A stretch of 9,045 bases of DNA. Source: Acetobacteraceae bacterium (GTDB lineage: Bacteria > Pseudomonadota > Alphaproteobacteria > Acetobacterales > Acetobacteraceae). Made by a program: the position numbers and the translations under genes. Position 1 is the stretch's first letter; every line of letters begins with the position of its first letter. Shown piece by piece: positions 1 through 7,371 of this stretch. Location: assembly GCA_027306955.1 (NCBI GenBank), contig DAHUXX010000146.1, forward strand, positions 1 through 9,045, read 5' to 3'. The notes beneath the pieces are model-generated. The model was not told where the DNA came from, did no database searches, and saw nothing but the letters and a program-made list of their open reading frames with translations.

Positions 1-404
1 ATGATGTGCGCGACCTCGGCCGGCAGCCAGACGGCTTCCGCGGACTTGGTGACGTCGCGCATGGCGGTGAAGCTACGGAAATTGGGCTCGATATGCGCGA
101 GGCGGCGCGGGTAGCCCTGGGGCACGACGAGGACGGGCACGCTCTCGCCGAAGGCCTGGGCGACGCCGCCATAGGCGTTCTCCGAGCCTGGCCCGTGCTG
201 CATGGCGAAGGCGCCGAGCTTGCGGCCGGAGGTGACGCGCGAGATGGCGTCGGCCATGTGCAGGCCGATGCGCTCCTGGCGGACGATGATGGGGCGGATG
301 CCGGCGGCCGCGGCGAACTCGATGAGGTGGTTGACGGGGTAGGCGCAGAGGATTTCCATGCCCTCGCGCTTCATGATCTCGGCGATCGCGGCACCCAGTT
401 TCAT
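1..404 (-). CDS. Thiamine-diphosphate-dependent enzyme, N-terminal (PYR) part; partial, runs off the left edge
   Basis: The minus strand is open from an ATG at 404-402 to the window edge, giving about 134 residues that begin MKLGAAIAEIMKREG. The order of motifs is that of the N-terminal pyrimidine-binding domain of the acetolactate synthase / benzoylformate decarboxylase / oxalyl-CoA decarboxylase superfamily: a short helix, then GMEILCAYPVNHLIEF, then IIVRQERIGLHMADAISR, then QHGPGSENAYGGVAQAF and ESVPVLVVPQGYPR. Glu44 in VRQERIG is at the place of the family's conserved glutamate that activates the thiamine ring. GPGSEN replaces the usual SGPGxxN turn. A purine-rich GGGGA lies about seven bases upstream of the ATG and supports this start. 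The FAD/central and C-terminal PP domains are outside the window, so the substrate cannot be named. Many such genes in Acetobacteraceae are annotated only as thiamine pyrophosphate-requiring protein. It is transcribed away from the exported-protein gene at 566. Confidence 0.85.
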   Translation of the reverse strand, partial: MKLGAAIAEIMKREGMEILCAYPVNHLIEFAAAAGIRPIIVRQERIGLHMADAISRVTSGRKLGAFAMQHGPGSENAYGGVAQAFGESVPVLVVPQGYPRRLAHIEPNFRSFTAMRDVTKSAEAVWLPAEVAHI

Positions 405-499
405 GGTGTTTCCCCGTTGTTTGGGGGCAGCGTAGGCGCTGGGGGCGCGGTGGCAAAGAGCGGGGCTGGGCGGGTGGCGGAGATGGACACGGATTCATA

Positions 500-521
500 G
501 CGCCGAATTGGCGTTCGGCGC
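500..521. promoter_or_regulatory. Perfect 8-bp inverted repeat in the divergent intergenic region
   Basis: The arms GCGCCGAA (500-507) and TTCGGCGC (514-521) are perfect reverse complements separated by six bases. They lie in the 161-base gap between two divergent starts (404 minus, 566 plus), about 45 bases before the plus-strand start. There is no T-run after either arm, so an intrinsic terminator is unlikely. An operator or a hairpin in the 5' untranslated RNA would fit. I could not pick out a convincing -35/-10 pair in this gap. Confidence 0.3.
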
Positions 522-565
522 CGGGCGGGCTTAGGTCGTGGCCGGAACGATAAGGGAGCGACGCG

Positions 566-1006
566 ATGCGTTCAATTCCAGGTGTCCTGGTGCTGGCGAT
601 GGCGGCGCCGATTCTGACGCAGGCGGCGCTGGCGCAGACGACGATGTCGCCGCCGCCGGCGGCGCTGGGGAAGACCGAGGCGCCGATCACGATCCCGGGT
701 CCGGCGAAGCTGGCGACGCCGTTGCCGGAGCCGCCGCTGCCGGAGGGCGCGTCGGTCGAGGAGTATCTCTTGGCGGCGCAGCATGCGATGGGCGTCAATG
801 ACGTGAGGCTGGCGCGCGGGGCGCTCGAGCAGGCCGAGACGCGGGCGCTGACGCGCTCGGTGCGGCCGTCGCGGGCGAACATACCGGCAAAGGCCGGGCT
901 GGTCGGCGCGATTTCGGCGACGCGCGCCGCGCTGGACCGCGGCGACTGGGCGGGGGCGAACGCGTCGCTGGCGCGGGCGCTGGAGATGGCCAAGAAGAAG
1001 GATTAG
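566..1006 (+). CDS. Small exported protein of unknown function, helical/TPR-like
   Basis: The product has 146 residues. The first 23 form a clear Sec signal peptide: basic start MRS, hydrophobic core VLVLAMAAPIL, and an AxA-type cleavage site ALA|Q between residues 23 and 24. The mature protein is therefore probably periplasmic. Residues 28-62 are rich in proline, alanine and threonine and look unstructured. Two amphipathic helical stretches follow. Residues 64-98 contain AAQHAMGVNDVRLARGALEQ, and residues 110-143 contain AALDRGDWAGANASLARALE. Both have the small-residue spacing of a TPR-like helical hairpin, but no full TPR signature can be claimed. The start is supported by AAGGGAG about eight bases upstream. 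I recall similar uncharacterised exported proteins in Acetobacteraceae with the AETRALxRSVxPS stretch, but could not check this. Its stop codon overlaps that of the convergent repeat-Hint gene in the shared bases TTAG (1003-1006). Confidence 0.75.
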   Translation: MRSIPGVLVLAMAAPILTQAALAQTTMSPPPAALGKTEAPITIPGPAKLATPLPEPPLPEGASVEEYLLAAQHAMGVNDVRLARGALEQAETRALTRSVRPSRANIPAKAGLVGAISATRAALDRGDWAGANASLARALEMAKKKD

Positions 1007-2655
1007 GCGGCGCGGGCGGCCTTCGCCAGCAGGCCTGTGTGCAGATGGCGTAGCGCGGAGGCGGCGGGCTCCGTGAGGATCGGCGCGCAGCCGCGCTCGG
1101 CCCAGATCCGCGCGGCATGGTTCTGGGCGAAGTCCGGGTGGAGGCGGGTGGCGGCCTCGCCCGCGAAGGCGTCGCGGTTACCGGTGTCGAGGTAGGTTTC
1201 GCAGGCGAGCCCCTCGGCGAGGATGGCGTCGTGGCGGTCGAGTTCCACGTGCCAGTAGGTGATGCGGGTTCGTGGTTCCTGAGCGATGCTGGTTCCGTTG
1301 GCGAGGTGGCGGATGGGGATGAGCGAGCCGTCCACGAGCACCGCGTGGTCCGGGGAGAGGATGAGGTCGCCGGCGGGGAGGTTCTTGCCGAAATCGTCGG
1401 CGTGCACGCGGATCGGGTTGACGTCGTATGGACGTGGGTGGCGCTGGGGCTCGACGGTTCGGTGGCCGAGCCAGGCGATGCGGGCGAGGCGGCCGGAGAG
1501 CGTGGCGACGCGGACGCCAATGGCGAGGTCTTCAACGGGGACTTCACCGCATTCGGTCAGGATTTCGGTACCCTCGGCGAAGCAGGCGAGGGTGTACGAA
1601 AAGAGTGTGCCGTCGGTGGCGCTGCCGCCGCTGCTCGTCGTGCCGTAGAGCGTGCCGTTGATGTCGGTGAGGCCGCCGATGGGCACGGAGCCGTTGTTGC
1701 CGTTGAAGGTGACGAGGGTCTGCAGCGAGTTGCCCGCGATGTTGTATGCGAACAGCGAGCCGTCGCCGGCGGTGCCGTCGTTGATTGTGGTCCCGTAGAG
1801 CGTGCCGTTGACGTCGAGAAGGCCAGCGGCGGGGCCGCCGCCGCTCGGGCCGGTGAAGCTGGCGAGTGCGTCCAGCGTGCCGGCCGCGATGTTGTAGGCG
1901 AACAACGTGCCGGCGTCGGCGGTGCCGCCTGAGATCGTCGTTCCGTAGAGCGTGCCGTTCACGTCGATGACACCGCCGTAGGGGGAATGGCCGTTGGTGC
2001 CGTTGAAATTCGCAAGGGTTTCCAGCGTGCCGGCGGCGAGATCGTAGGCGAACAGCGTGCCGTCGCCGGAGGTGCCGCCGTAGTTGGTCGTCCCGTACAG
2101 GGTGCCGCTGACGTCGATCAGGCTACCGACCGGAGTGGCGCCGTCCGTGTTGTCGAAGCTGAAGAGGGTCTGCAGCTTGGCGGTGGCGACGTCGTAGGCG
2201 AAGAGCGTGCCGTAGGACGTGCCGACGCCGCCCGATTGGGTGGTCCCGTAGAGGATGCCGCCGACGTCGATGACGGCACCGTGGGGGTTGGCGCCGTCGT
2301 TGGCGTTGAACGAGACGAGGACCTGCTCCTGGCCTGAACCTGGGTCGTAGGAGAACAATGTACCGTAGCCGGAAGCGCTGCCGCCGTTGAAGGTTGTCCC
2401 GTACAGCGTGCCGCCGACGTCGACGAGGCCGGAGGTGGGGGCGGCGCCATCGGTCGAGCCGCCGATGGCGCCGGAAAAATTATAAAGGACGTTCCAGGTG
2501 CCGGAGGCCGTGTTGAAGGAGAACAGCGTGCCGAAGCCGCTCGTTCCACCGCTGTTGCCGGTGCCGTAGAGCGTGCCGCTGATGTCGACGAGGTCGCCCT
2601 CCGGGCTGTTGTTGGTGGCGTCGAAATTGGCCAACGTGGTGAAGGTGCCGCTCAT
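1003..2655 (-). CDS. GloVer-like tandem-repeat protein with C-terminal Hint (Hint_2-type) domain
   Basis: The product has 550 residues in two parts. Residues 4-357 hold seven repeats of about 50 residues. Each has a core close to (V/I)DVxGTLYGTTxxGG, then GTLFAY(D/N), then a hydrophobic strand of the type LxTLxxFxxxxG. This matches the GloVer repeat (Gloeobacter/Verrucomicrobia type) of choice-of-anchor proteins. Residues 358-497 are a Hint domain: CFAEGTEILTECGEVPVEDL with Cys358 as the expected nucleophile, LILSPDHAVLVDG with His437 as the conserved block-B histidine, and then HVELDRHDAILAEGL and ETYLDTGNRDAF, as in the bacterial Hint_2 family. A charged tail of about 50 residues follows. 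Hint domains cleave the bond before their first cysteine; whether this one does is unknown. No N-terminal signal peptide is visible, so export, if any, would need another route. A GAGGTCG about five to eleven bases before the ATG supports the start. The role is unknown; a surface or adhesive role is only a guess. Confidence 0.85.
   Translation of the reverse strand: MSGTFTTLANFDATNNSPEGDLVDISGTLYGTGNSGGTSGFGTLFSFNTASGTWNVLYNFSGAIGGSTDGAAPTSGLVDVGGTLYGTTFNGGSASGYGTLFSYDPGSGQEQVLVSFNANDGANPHGAVIDVGGILYGTTQSGGVGTSYGTLFAYDVATAKLQTLFSFDNTDGATPVGSLIDVSGTLYGTTNYGGTSGDGTLFAYDLAAGTLETLANFNGTNGHSPYGGVIDVNGTLYGTTISGGTADAGTLFAYNIAAGTLDALASFTGPSGGGPAAGLLDVNGTLYGTTINDGTAGDGSLFAYNIAGNSLQTLVTFNGNNGSVPIGGLTDINGTLYGTTSSGGSATDGTLFSYTLACFAEGTEILTECGEVPVEDLAIGVRVATLSGRLARIAWLGHRTVEPQRHPRPYDVNPIRVHADDFGKNLPAGDLILSPDHAVLVDGSLIPIRHLANGTSIAQEPRTRITYWHVELDRHDAILAEGLACETYLDTGNRDAFAGEAATRLHPDFAQNHAARIWAERGCAPILTEPAASALRHLHTGLLAKAARAA
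1585..2646 (-). repeat. Seven in-frame tandem repeats of about 150 bp inside the repeat-Hint gene
   Basis: Read on the minus strand, the units are about 2646-2500, 2499-2332, 2331-2179, 2178-2029, 2028-1879, 1878-1729 and 1728-1585. Four of the seven are close to 150 bases (50 codons); unit 2 is longer (56 codons). At the DNA level a core resembling CCGTAGAGCGTGCCG, seen on the plus strand, recurs roughly every 150 bases near 1645, 1795, 1945, 2095, 2247, 2400 and 2566. Units 5 and 6 are most alike in protein (DVNGTLYGTTI and LFAYNIA). The units have diverged, so the array is not a fresh duplication. Confidence 0.85.
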
Positions 2656-2878
2656 CGTTCGACCTCATGCCGGATGGGAACGAAACTGCCGCGTCGGGAG
2701 CCTGATCAATTGTTCCATGGGCGGGCGGAAGCCGCCAGGTCGCGATGAACGACGCAAGTGGCGATGGCTGGAACCAGATCGGCAGGCGGGCCGTCGCGGA
2801 GGGCCGCAAGGCGGGGGCTGTGCGGCGTGCCGATCATTTGTATGAGACTGGGCTCGTTTCGCGGGGCGGGAGGAGGCG

Positions 2879-4372
<1,494 letters not shown>

Positions 4373-4384
4373 GCCCGCCCATCT

Positions 4385-4414
4385 GAACCGGCCATTTGAC
4401 GCAAGGCCGGGTTC
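4385..4414. promoter_or_regulatory. Imperfect inverted repeat with a TTGACG box between glpK and trpG
   Basis: The arms GAACCGGCC (4385-4393) and GGCCGGGTTC (4405-4414) pair over nine base pairs with one bulged G (4409) around an 11-base loop. The loop contains TTGACG (4396-4401), a good match to a sigma-70 -35 box. The sequence 17 bases downstream (CATGTC, 4419-4424) is a poor -10 box. There is no T-tract, so a simple intrinsic terminator for glpK is not supported. An operator over the trp-moa operon promoter, or a weak RNA hairpin, would fit. No short Trp-rich leader peptide is visible before trpG. Confidence 0.3.
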
Positions 4415-4443
4415 GCGCCATGTCGGGCGCGGTAGCTTCCGGG

Positions 4444-5058
4444 ATGGAAAGCGTGATCCTGCTGATCGACAACTACGACAGTTTCACCTTCAACCTCGTC
4501 CACTTCCTGGGCGATCTCGGGGCGCGCTGCGAGGTCTGGCGCAACGACGCGCTGGGCGTGGCCGAGGCGATGGCGAGGCGACCGGAGGCGATCGTGCTGT
4601 CGCCGGGACCGTGCACGCCCAACGAGGCGGGGATCTGCCTCGACCTGATCGGGGCGGCCGCTGCTGCTGGCGTGCCGCTGCTCGGCGTGTGCCTCGGGCA
4701 TCAGGCGATCGGCCAGGCGTTCGGGGGCCGGGTGGTGCGGGCACCGGTGCCGATGCACGGCAAGATGTCGGCGATCCGCCATCGCGGCAGCGACGTGTTC
4801 GCGGGCCTGCCGGACCCGGTGCGGATGACGCGCTACCACAGCCTGGTGGTGGAGCGGGCGAGCCTGCCGGACGTGCTGGAGGTGACGGCCTGGATCGAGG
4901 GCGGCGTGGAGGACGGGCTGGTCATGGGGCTCGCGCACCGGACGCTGCCGGTCTGGGGTGTGCAGTTCCACCCGGAGAGCATCGCGAGCGAGCACGGGCA
5001 CGCGCTGCTGGGGAATTTCCTGCGGCTCGCGCGGCCGACCATGGATCGCGCGGCATGA
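4444..5058 (+). CDS. trpG: Anthranilate synthase component II, glutamine amidotransferase
   Basis: The product hydrolyses glutamine and passes ammonia to TrpE, which makes anthranilate from chorismate; in some bacteria the same subunit also serves PabB for 4-aminobenzoate. It is a class I amidotransferase of 204 residues, a normal length. Seen in order: ILLIDNYDSFTFNLV (residues 5-19), the oxyanion-strand SPGPCTPNEAG (53-63), nucleophile Cys83 in GVCLGHQAIGQ, MHGK (104-107), YHSLVV (131-136), and the catalytic pair His176 and Glu178 in VQFHPES. The open frame extends upstream to a TTG at 4396, but that extra sequence is unlike the family. The ATG at 4444 gives MESVILLIDNYD, and a GTG at 4453 would give exactly MILLIDNYD. 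Neither has a strong ribosome-binding site, so the start is uncertain within a few codons. Its stop overlaps the trpD start by four bases. trpE is not in the window. Confidence 0.95.
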   Translation: MESVILLIDNYDSFTFNLVHFLGDLGARCEVWRNDALGVAEAMARRPEAIVLSPGPCTPNEAGICLDLIGAAAAAGVPLLGVCLGHQAIGQAFGGRVVRAPVPMHGKMSAIRHRGSDVFAGLPDPVRMTRYHSLVVERASLPDVLEVTAWIEGGVEDGLVMGLAHRTLPVWGVQFHPESIASEHGHALLGNFLRLARPTMDRAA

Positions 5059-6080
5059 GCGGTGTTGCGGCGGGCAACCTCAAGCCAGTGCTGGGGCGGC
5101 TCGCGCTGGGCGAGACGCTTTCGGAGGTCGAGGCGGAGGAAACATTCGGCACGGTGATGGCCGGCGAGGCGACGCCGGCGCAGATCGCGGGCATGCTGAT
5201 GGCGATGCGCGTGCGGGGCGAGACCGTGGCCGAGATGGTCGGCGCGGTGCGGGCGATGCGCGCGCGGATGATCGCGGTCGAGGCGCCGGAGGGGGCGATC
5301 GACGTCGTCGGCACCGGCGGCGACGGGGCGGGGACTCTCAACATCTCGACCGCGGCGGCGTTCGTGCTTGCGGGCGGCGGCGTGCCGGTCGCCAAGCACG
5401 GCAACCGGGCGCTGTCGTCCAAGTCAGGGGCGGCGGACACGCTGGCGGCGCTGGGCGTGAACGTGGATGTGAAGCTCGAGCGGCTCGCGGATATCCTGCG
5501 CACCGTGGGCTGCGTGTTCCTGTTCGCGCCGCGGCACCATGCGGCGTTGCGCCATGCCGCGGGGCCGCGCGTGGAGCTGGGGACGCGGACGATCTTCAAC
5601 CTGCTGGGGCCGCTGGCGAACCCGGCGCGGGTGAAGCGCCAGCTCACCGGCGTGTTCGACGGTGCCTGGTCGCGGCCGATGGCCGAGACGCTGGCGGCGC
5701 TGGGTACCACCGATGCCTGGCTGGTGCACGGGATGGGGCTCGACGAGCTGACCGTCGCGGGACCGAACCAGGTGGTGGCGCTGTCGCAGGGCGAGATCCG
5801 CGAGTTCGTGCTGGACGCCGCGGAAGCCGGGCTGCCGGCGGCGCCGGTCTCGGCGATCCATGGCGGGGACGCGGAGACCAATGCCGCGGCGCTGCTGGCG
5901 CTGCTGCGCGGGGCTGAGGGCCCCTACCGGGACACGGTGCTGCTCAATGCCGGCGCGTCGTTCATCGTGGCGGGGCGGGCTGGCGACATCCGCGAGGGGG
6001 TCGCGATGGCGGCGCGCTCGATCGATTCCGGGGCGGCGCTGGCGGTGCTGGAGGCGTTGCGGCGCGAGACGCATGCCTGA
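5055..6080 (+). CDS. trpD: Anthranilate phosphoribosyltransferase
   Basis: The enzyme (EC 2.4.2.18) joins anthranilate to phosphoribosyl pyrophosphate, the second step specific to tryptophan synthesis. The product has 341 residues, usual for the family. The N-terminal helical part (about 1-75) is followed by the PRPP loop VVGTGGDGAGTLNIST (84-99), the KHGNRALSSKSGAADTL stretch (114-130), the GTRTIFNLLGPLANPA motif (176-191), and the GMGLDE acidic pair (Asp230, Glu231) at the place of the second magnesium site. The ATG at 5055 sits in an ATGA overlap with the trpG stop. No strong ribosome-binding site precedes it, which suggests translational coupling to trpG. The frame is open far upstream inside trpG, but the family N-terminus and the coupling support 5055. 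Confidence 0.96.
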   Translation: MSGVAAGNLKPVLGRLALGETLSEVEAEETFGTVMAGEATPAQIAGMLMAMRVRGETVAEMVGAVRAMRARMIAVEAPEGAIDVVGTGGDGAGTLNISTAAAFVLAGGGVPVAKHGNRALSSKSGAADTLAALGVNVDVKLERLADILRTVGCVFLFAPRHHAALRHAAGPRVELGTRTIFNLLGPLANPARVKRQLTGVFDGAWSRPMAETLAALGTTDAWLVHGMGLDELTVAGPNQVVALSQGEIREFVLDAAEAGLPAAPVSAIHGGDAETNAAALLALLRGAEGPYRDTVLLNAGASFIVAGRAGDIREGVAMAARSIDSGAALAVLEALRRETHA

Positions 6081-6084
6081 GGGG
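6079..6084 (+). promoter_or_regulatory. Ribosome-binding site that favours the GTG start of trpC
   Basis: GAGGGG overlaps the trpD stop and lies six bases before the GTG at 6091. The earlier ATG at 6073 and the later ATG at 6106 lack a comparably placed purine-rich site, which is why 6091 was chosen for trpC. Confidence 0.55.
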
Positions 6085-6090
6085 CCGGGC

Positions 6091-6894
6091 GTGAGCGCCG
6101 CCGCCATGGGCGATACGCTGGCGAGGATCTGTGAACGCACGCGCGCGGACGTGGCACTGCGGCGCAGGACGATCGACGACGGGCTGCTCGCTGCGCGCAT
6201 CGGCCAGGTGAGCGCGCCGCGCGGCTTCGCCCGCGCGCTGATGGACCGGGCGGCCGAGAAGGGCGTGGGGCTGATTGCCGAGATCAAGAAGGCCTCGCCC
6301 TCCGGCGGGCTGATCCGGGAGAAATTCGACCCCGCGGCGATCGCGCGTGAATACGAGGCGGCGGGGGCGGCGTGCCTTTCGGTGCTGACCGACGCGCCGT
6401 TCTTCCAGGGCGACCCTCTGCACCTGGAGACGGCTCGGGCGGCCACCAGGCTGGCGGTCCTGCGCAAGGATTTCATGCTCGATGCCTGGCAGGTGCGCGA
6501 GAGCCGGGCGATGGGGGCGGACTGCATCCTGCTGATCATGGCGGCACTCTCGGACGCCGAGGCGCGGGGGCTGGAGGCGACGGCGTTCGCGCTGGGGATG
6601 GACGTTCTGGCGGAGGTGCACGACGAGGCGGAGCTGGAGCGGGCACTTGGGCTGCGCACGCGGCTGATCGGCATCAACAACCGCGATCTGCGCACGCTGA
6701 GGACGGATATCGCGACCGGGCTGGCGCTGGCGCCGCACGTGCCGCCGGACCGGTTCGTGGTTGCCGAGAGCGGGATCCGCGACGCGGCAGACATCGCGCG
6801 GTTCCGCGAGGTGGGGGTGAGCGCGTTCCTGGTGGGCGAGAGTCTGTTGCGGCAGGCGGACGTGGGCGCCGCGGTGCGGGCGCTGATCGGATGA
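6091..6894 (+). CDS. trpC: Indole-3-glycerol phosphate synthase
   Basis: This TIM-barrel enzyme (EC 4.1.1.48) converts carboxyphenylaminodeoxyribulose phosphate to indole-3-glycerol phosphate. From the GTG at 6091 the product has 267 residues, typical for a single-domain TrpC; no TrpF domain is fused. The N-terminal DTLARICERTRADVALRR is the family's leading helix. Catalytic positions are all present: Glu64 and Lys66 in IAEIKKASPSGG, Lys126 in LRKDFMLD, Glu175 in LAEVHDE, Asn196 in IGINNRDL, and Glu226 in VAESGI; VSAFLVGES (243-251) ends the phosphate site. Other possible starts are ATG 6073, which would overlap trpD by eight bases, and ATG 6106, which would give MGDTLARI. The ribosome-binding site favours 6091. 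The stop overlaps the moaC start in ATGA. Confidence 0.95.
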   Translation: MSAAAMGDTLARICERTRADVALRRRTIDDGLLAARIGQVSAPRGFARALMDRAAEKGVGLIAEIKKASPSGGLIREKFDPAAIAREYEAAGAACLSVLTDAPFFQGDPLHLETARAATRLAVLRKDFMLDAWQVRESRAMGADCILLIMAALSDAEARGLEATAFALGMDVLAEVHDEAELERALGLRTRLIGINNRDLRTLRTDIATGLALAPHVPPDRFVVAESGIRDAADIARFREVGVSAFLVGESLLRQADVGAAVRALIG

Positions 6895-7361
6895 GCGGGC
6901 TCACGCATTTCGACGCCGCGGGCAAGGCGCGGATGGTCGACGTCGGCGAGAAGGCGCCGACGCGCCGGGTGGCTGTCGCCGCGGGGCGCGTGGTGATGAA
7001 GGCCGAGACCGCTTCGCTGGTGGCGAGCGGGACGGCGGCGAAGGGGGATGTGCTCGGGGCGGCGCGGATCGCGGGGATCATGGCGGCCAAGAAGACGTCG
7101 GACCTGATCCCGCTGTGCCATCCGCTGGCGCTCTCGTCGGTCGGGCTGGATTTCAGCGTGGGCGCGGATTGCGTGGAGATAGAGGCGACGGTGGCGACGA
7201 CGGGGCCGACGGGTGTCGAGATGGAGGCGTTGACGGCGGTCTCGGTGGCGGCGCTCACGATCTACGACATGCTGAAGGCGGTGGACCGGGGCATGCGGAT
7301 CGAGGCGGTGCGGCTGCGCGAGAAGTCCGGCGGGCGTTCCGGGGAATTTCGCGCGCCGTGA
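6891..7361 (+). CDS. moaC: Cyclic pyranopterin monophosphate synthase
   Basis: MoaC completes the first stage of molybdenum cofactor synthesis, turning the 3',8-cyclo-dihydro-GTP made by MoaA into cyclic pyranopterin monophosphate (EC 4.6.1.17). The product has 156 residues, close to the E. coli enzyme (about 161). Visible motifs: the N-terminal THFDAAGKARMVDVGEK, Lys51 in AAKGDVL, His77 in LIPLCHPLALS, TGPTGVEMEALTAVSVAAL (104-122) with Glu110 and Glu112, TIYDMLKAVD (123-132) with Asp126 and Lys129, and the final lysine loop REKSGG (143-148). The ATG overlaps the trpC stop by four bases, so it is probably translated by coupling. moaA is not in the window. Confidence 0.97.
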   Translation: MSGLTHFDAAGKARMVDVGEKAPTRRVAVAAGRVVMKAETASLVASGTAAKGDVLGAARIAGIMAAKKTSDLIPLCHPLALSSVGLDFSVGADCVEIEATVATTGPTGVEMEALTAVSVAALTIYDMLKAVDRGMRIEAVRLREKSGGRSGEFRAP

Positions 7362-7371
7362 GGAGGGCACC

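Noticed and set aside
1117..1932. A 271-codon plus-strand frame opposite the repeat-Hint gene, Val/Gly/Ala-rich and repetitive
   Set aside because: Its repeats simply mirror the repeat array on the other strand, and the minus-strand protein has clear domains and a ribosome-binding site.
1585..2646. Regularly spaced repeats considered as a CRISPR array
   Set aside because: The units are about 150 bases, degenerate, and encode in-frame GloVer-like protein repeats.
2745..2878. Possible short gene upstream of glpK beginning MNDASGDGWNQIG
   Set aside because: The frame runs on into glpK out of frame with an Arg/Trp-rich tail, and no recognisable domain is seen. The 223-base gap is better read as a divergent promoter region, although I found no convincing promoter hexamers.
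4396..4443. Longer trpG start at TTG 4396 or ATG 4420
   Set aside because: The extra residues are unlike the TrpG family, whose proteins begin at ILLIDNYDSF, and no well-spaced ribosome-binding site supports either start.
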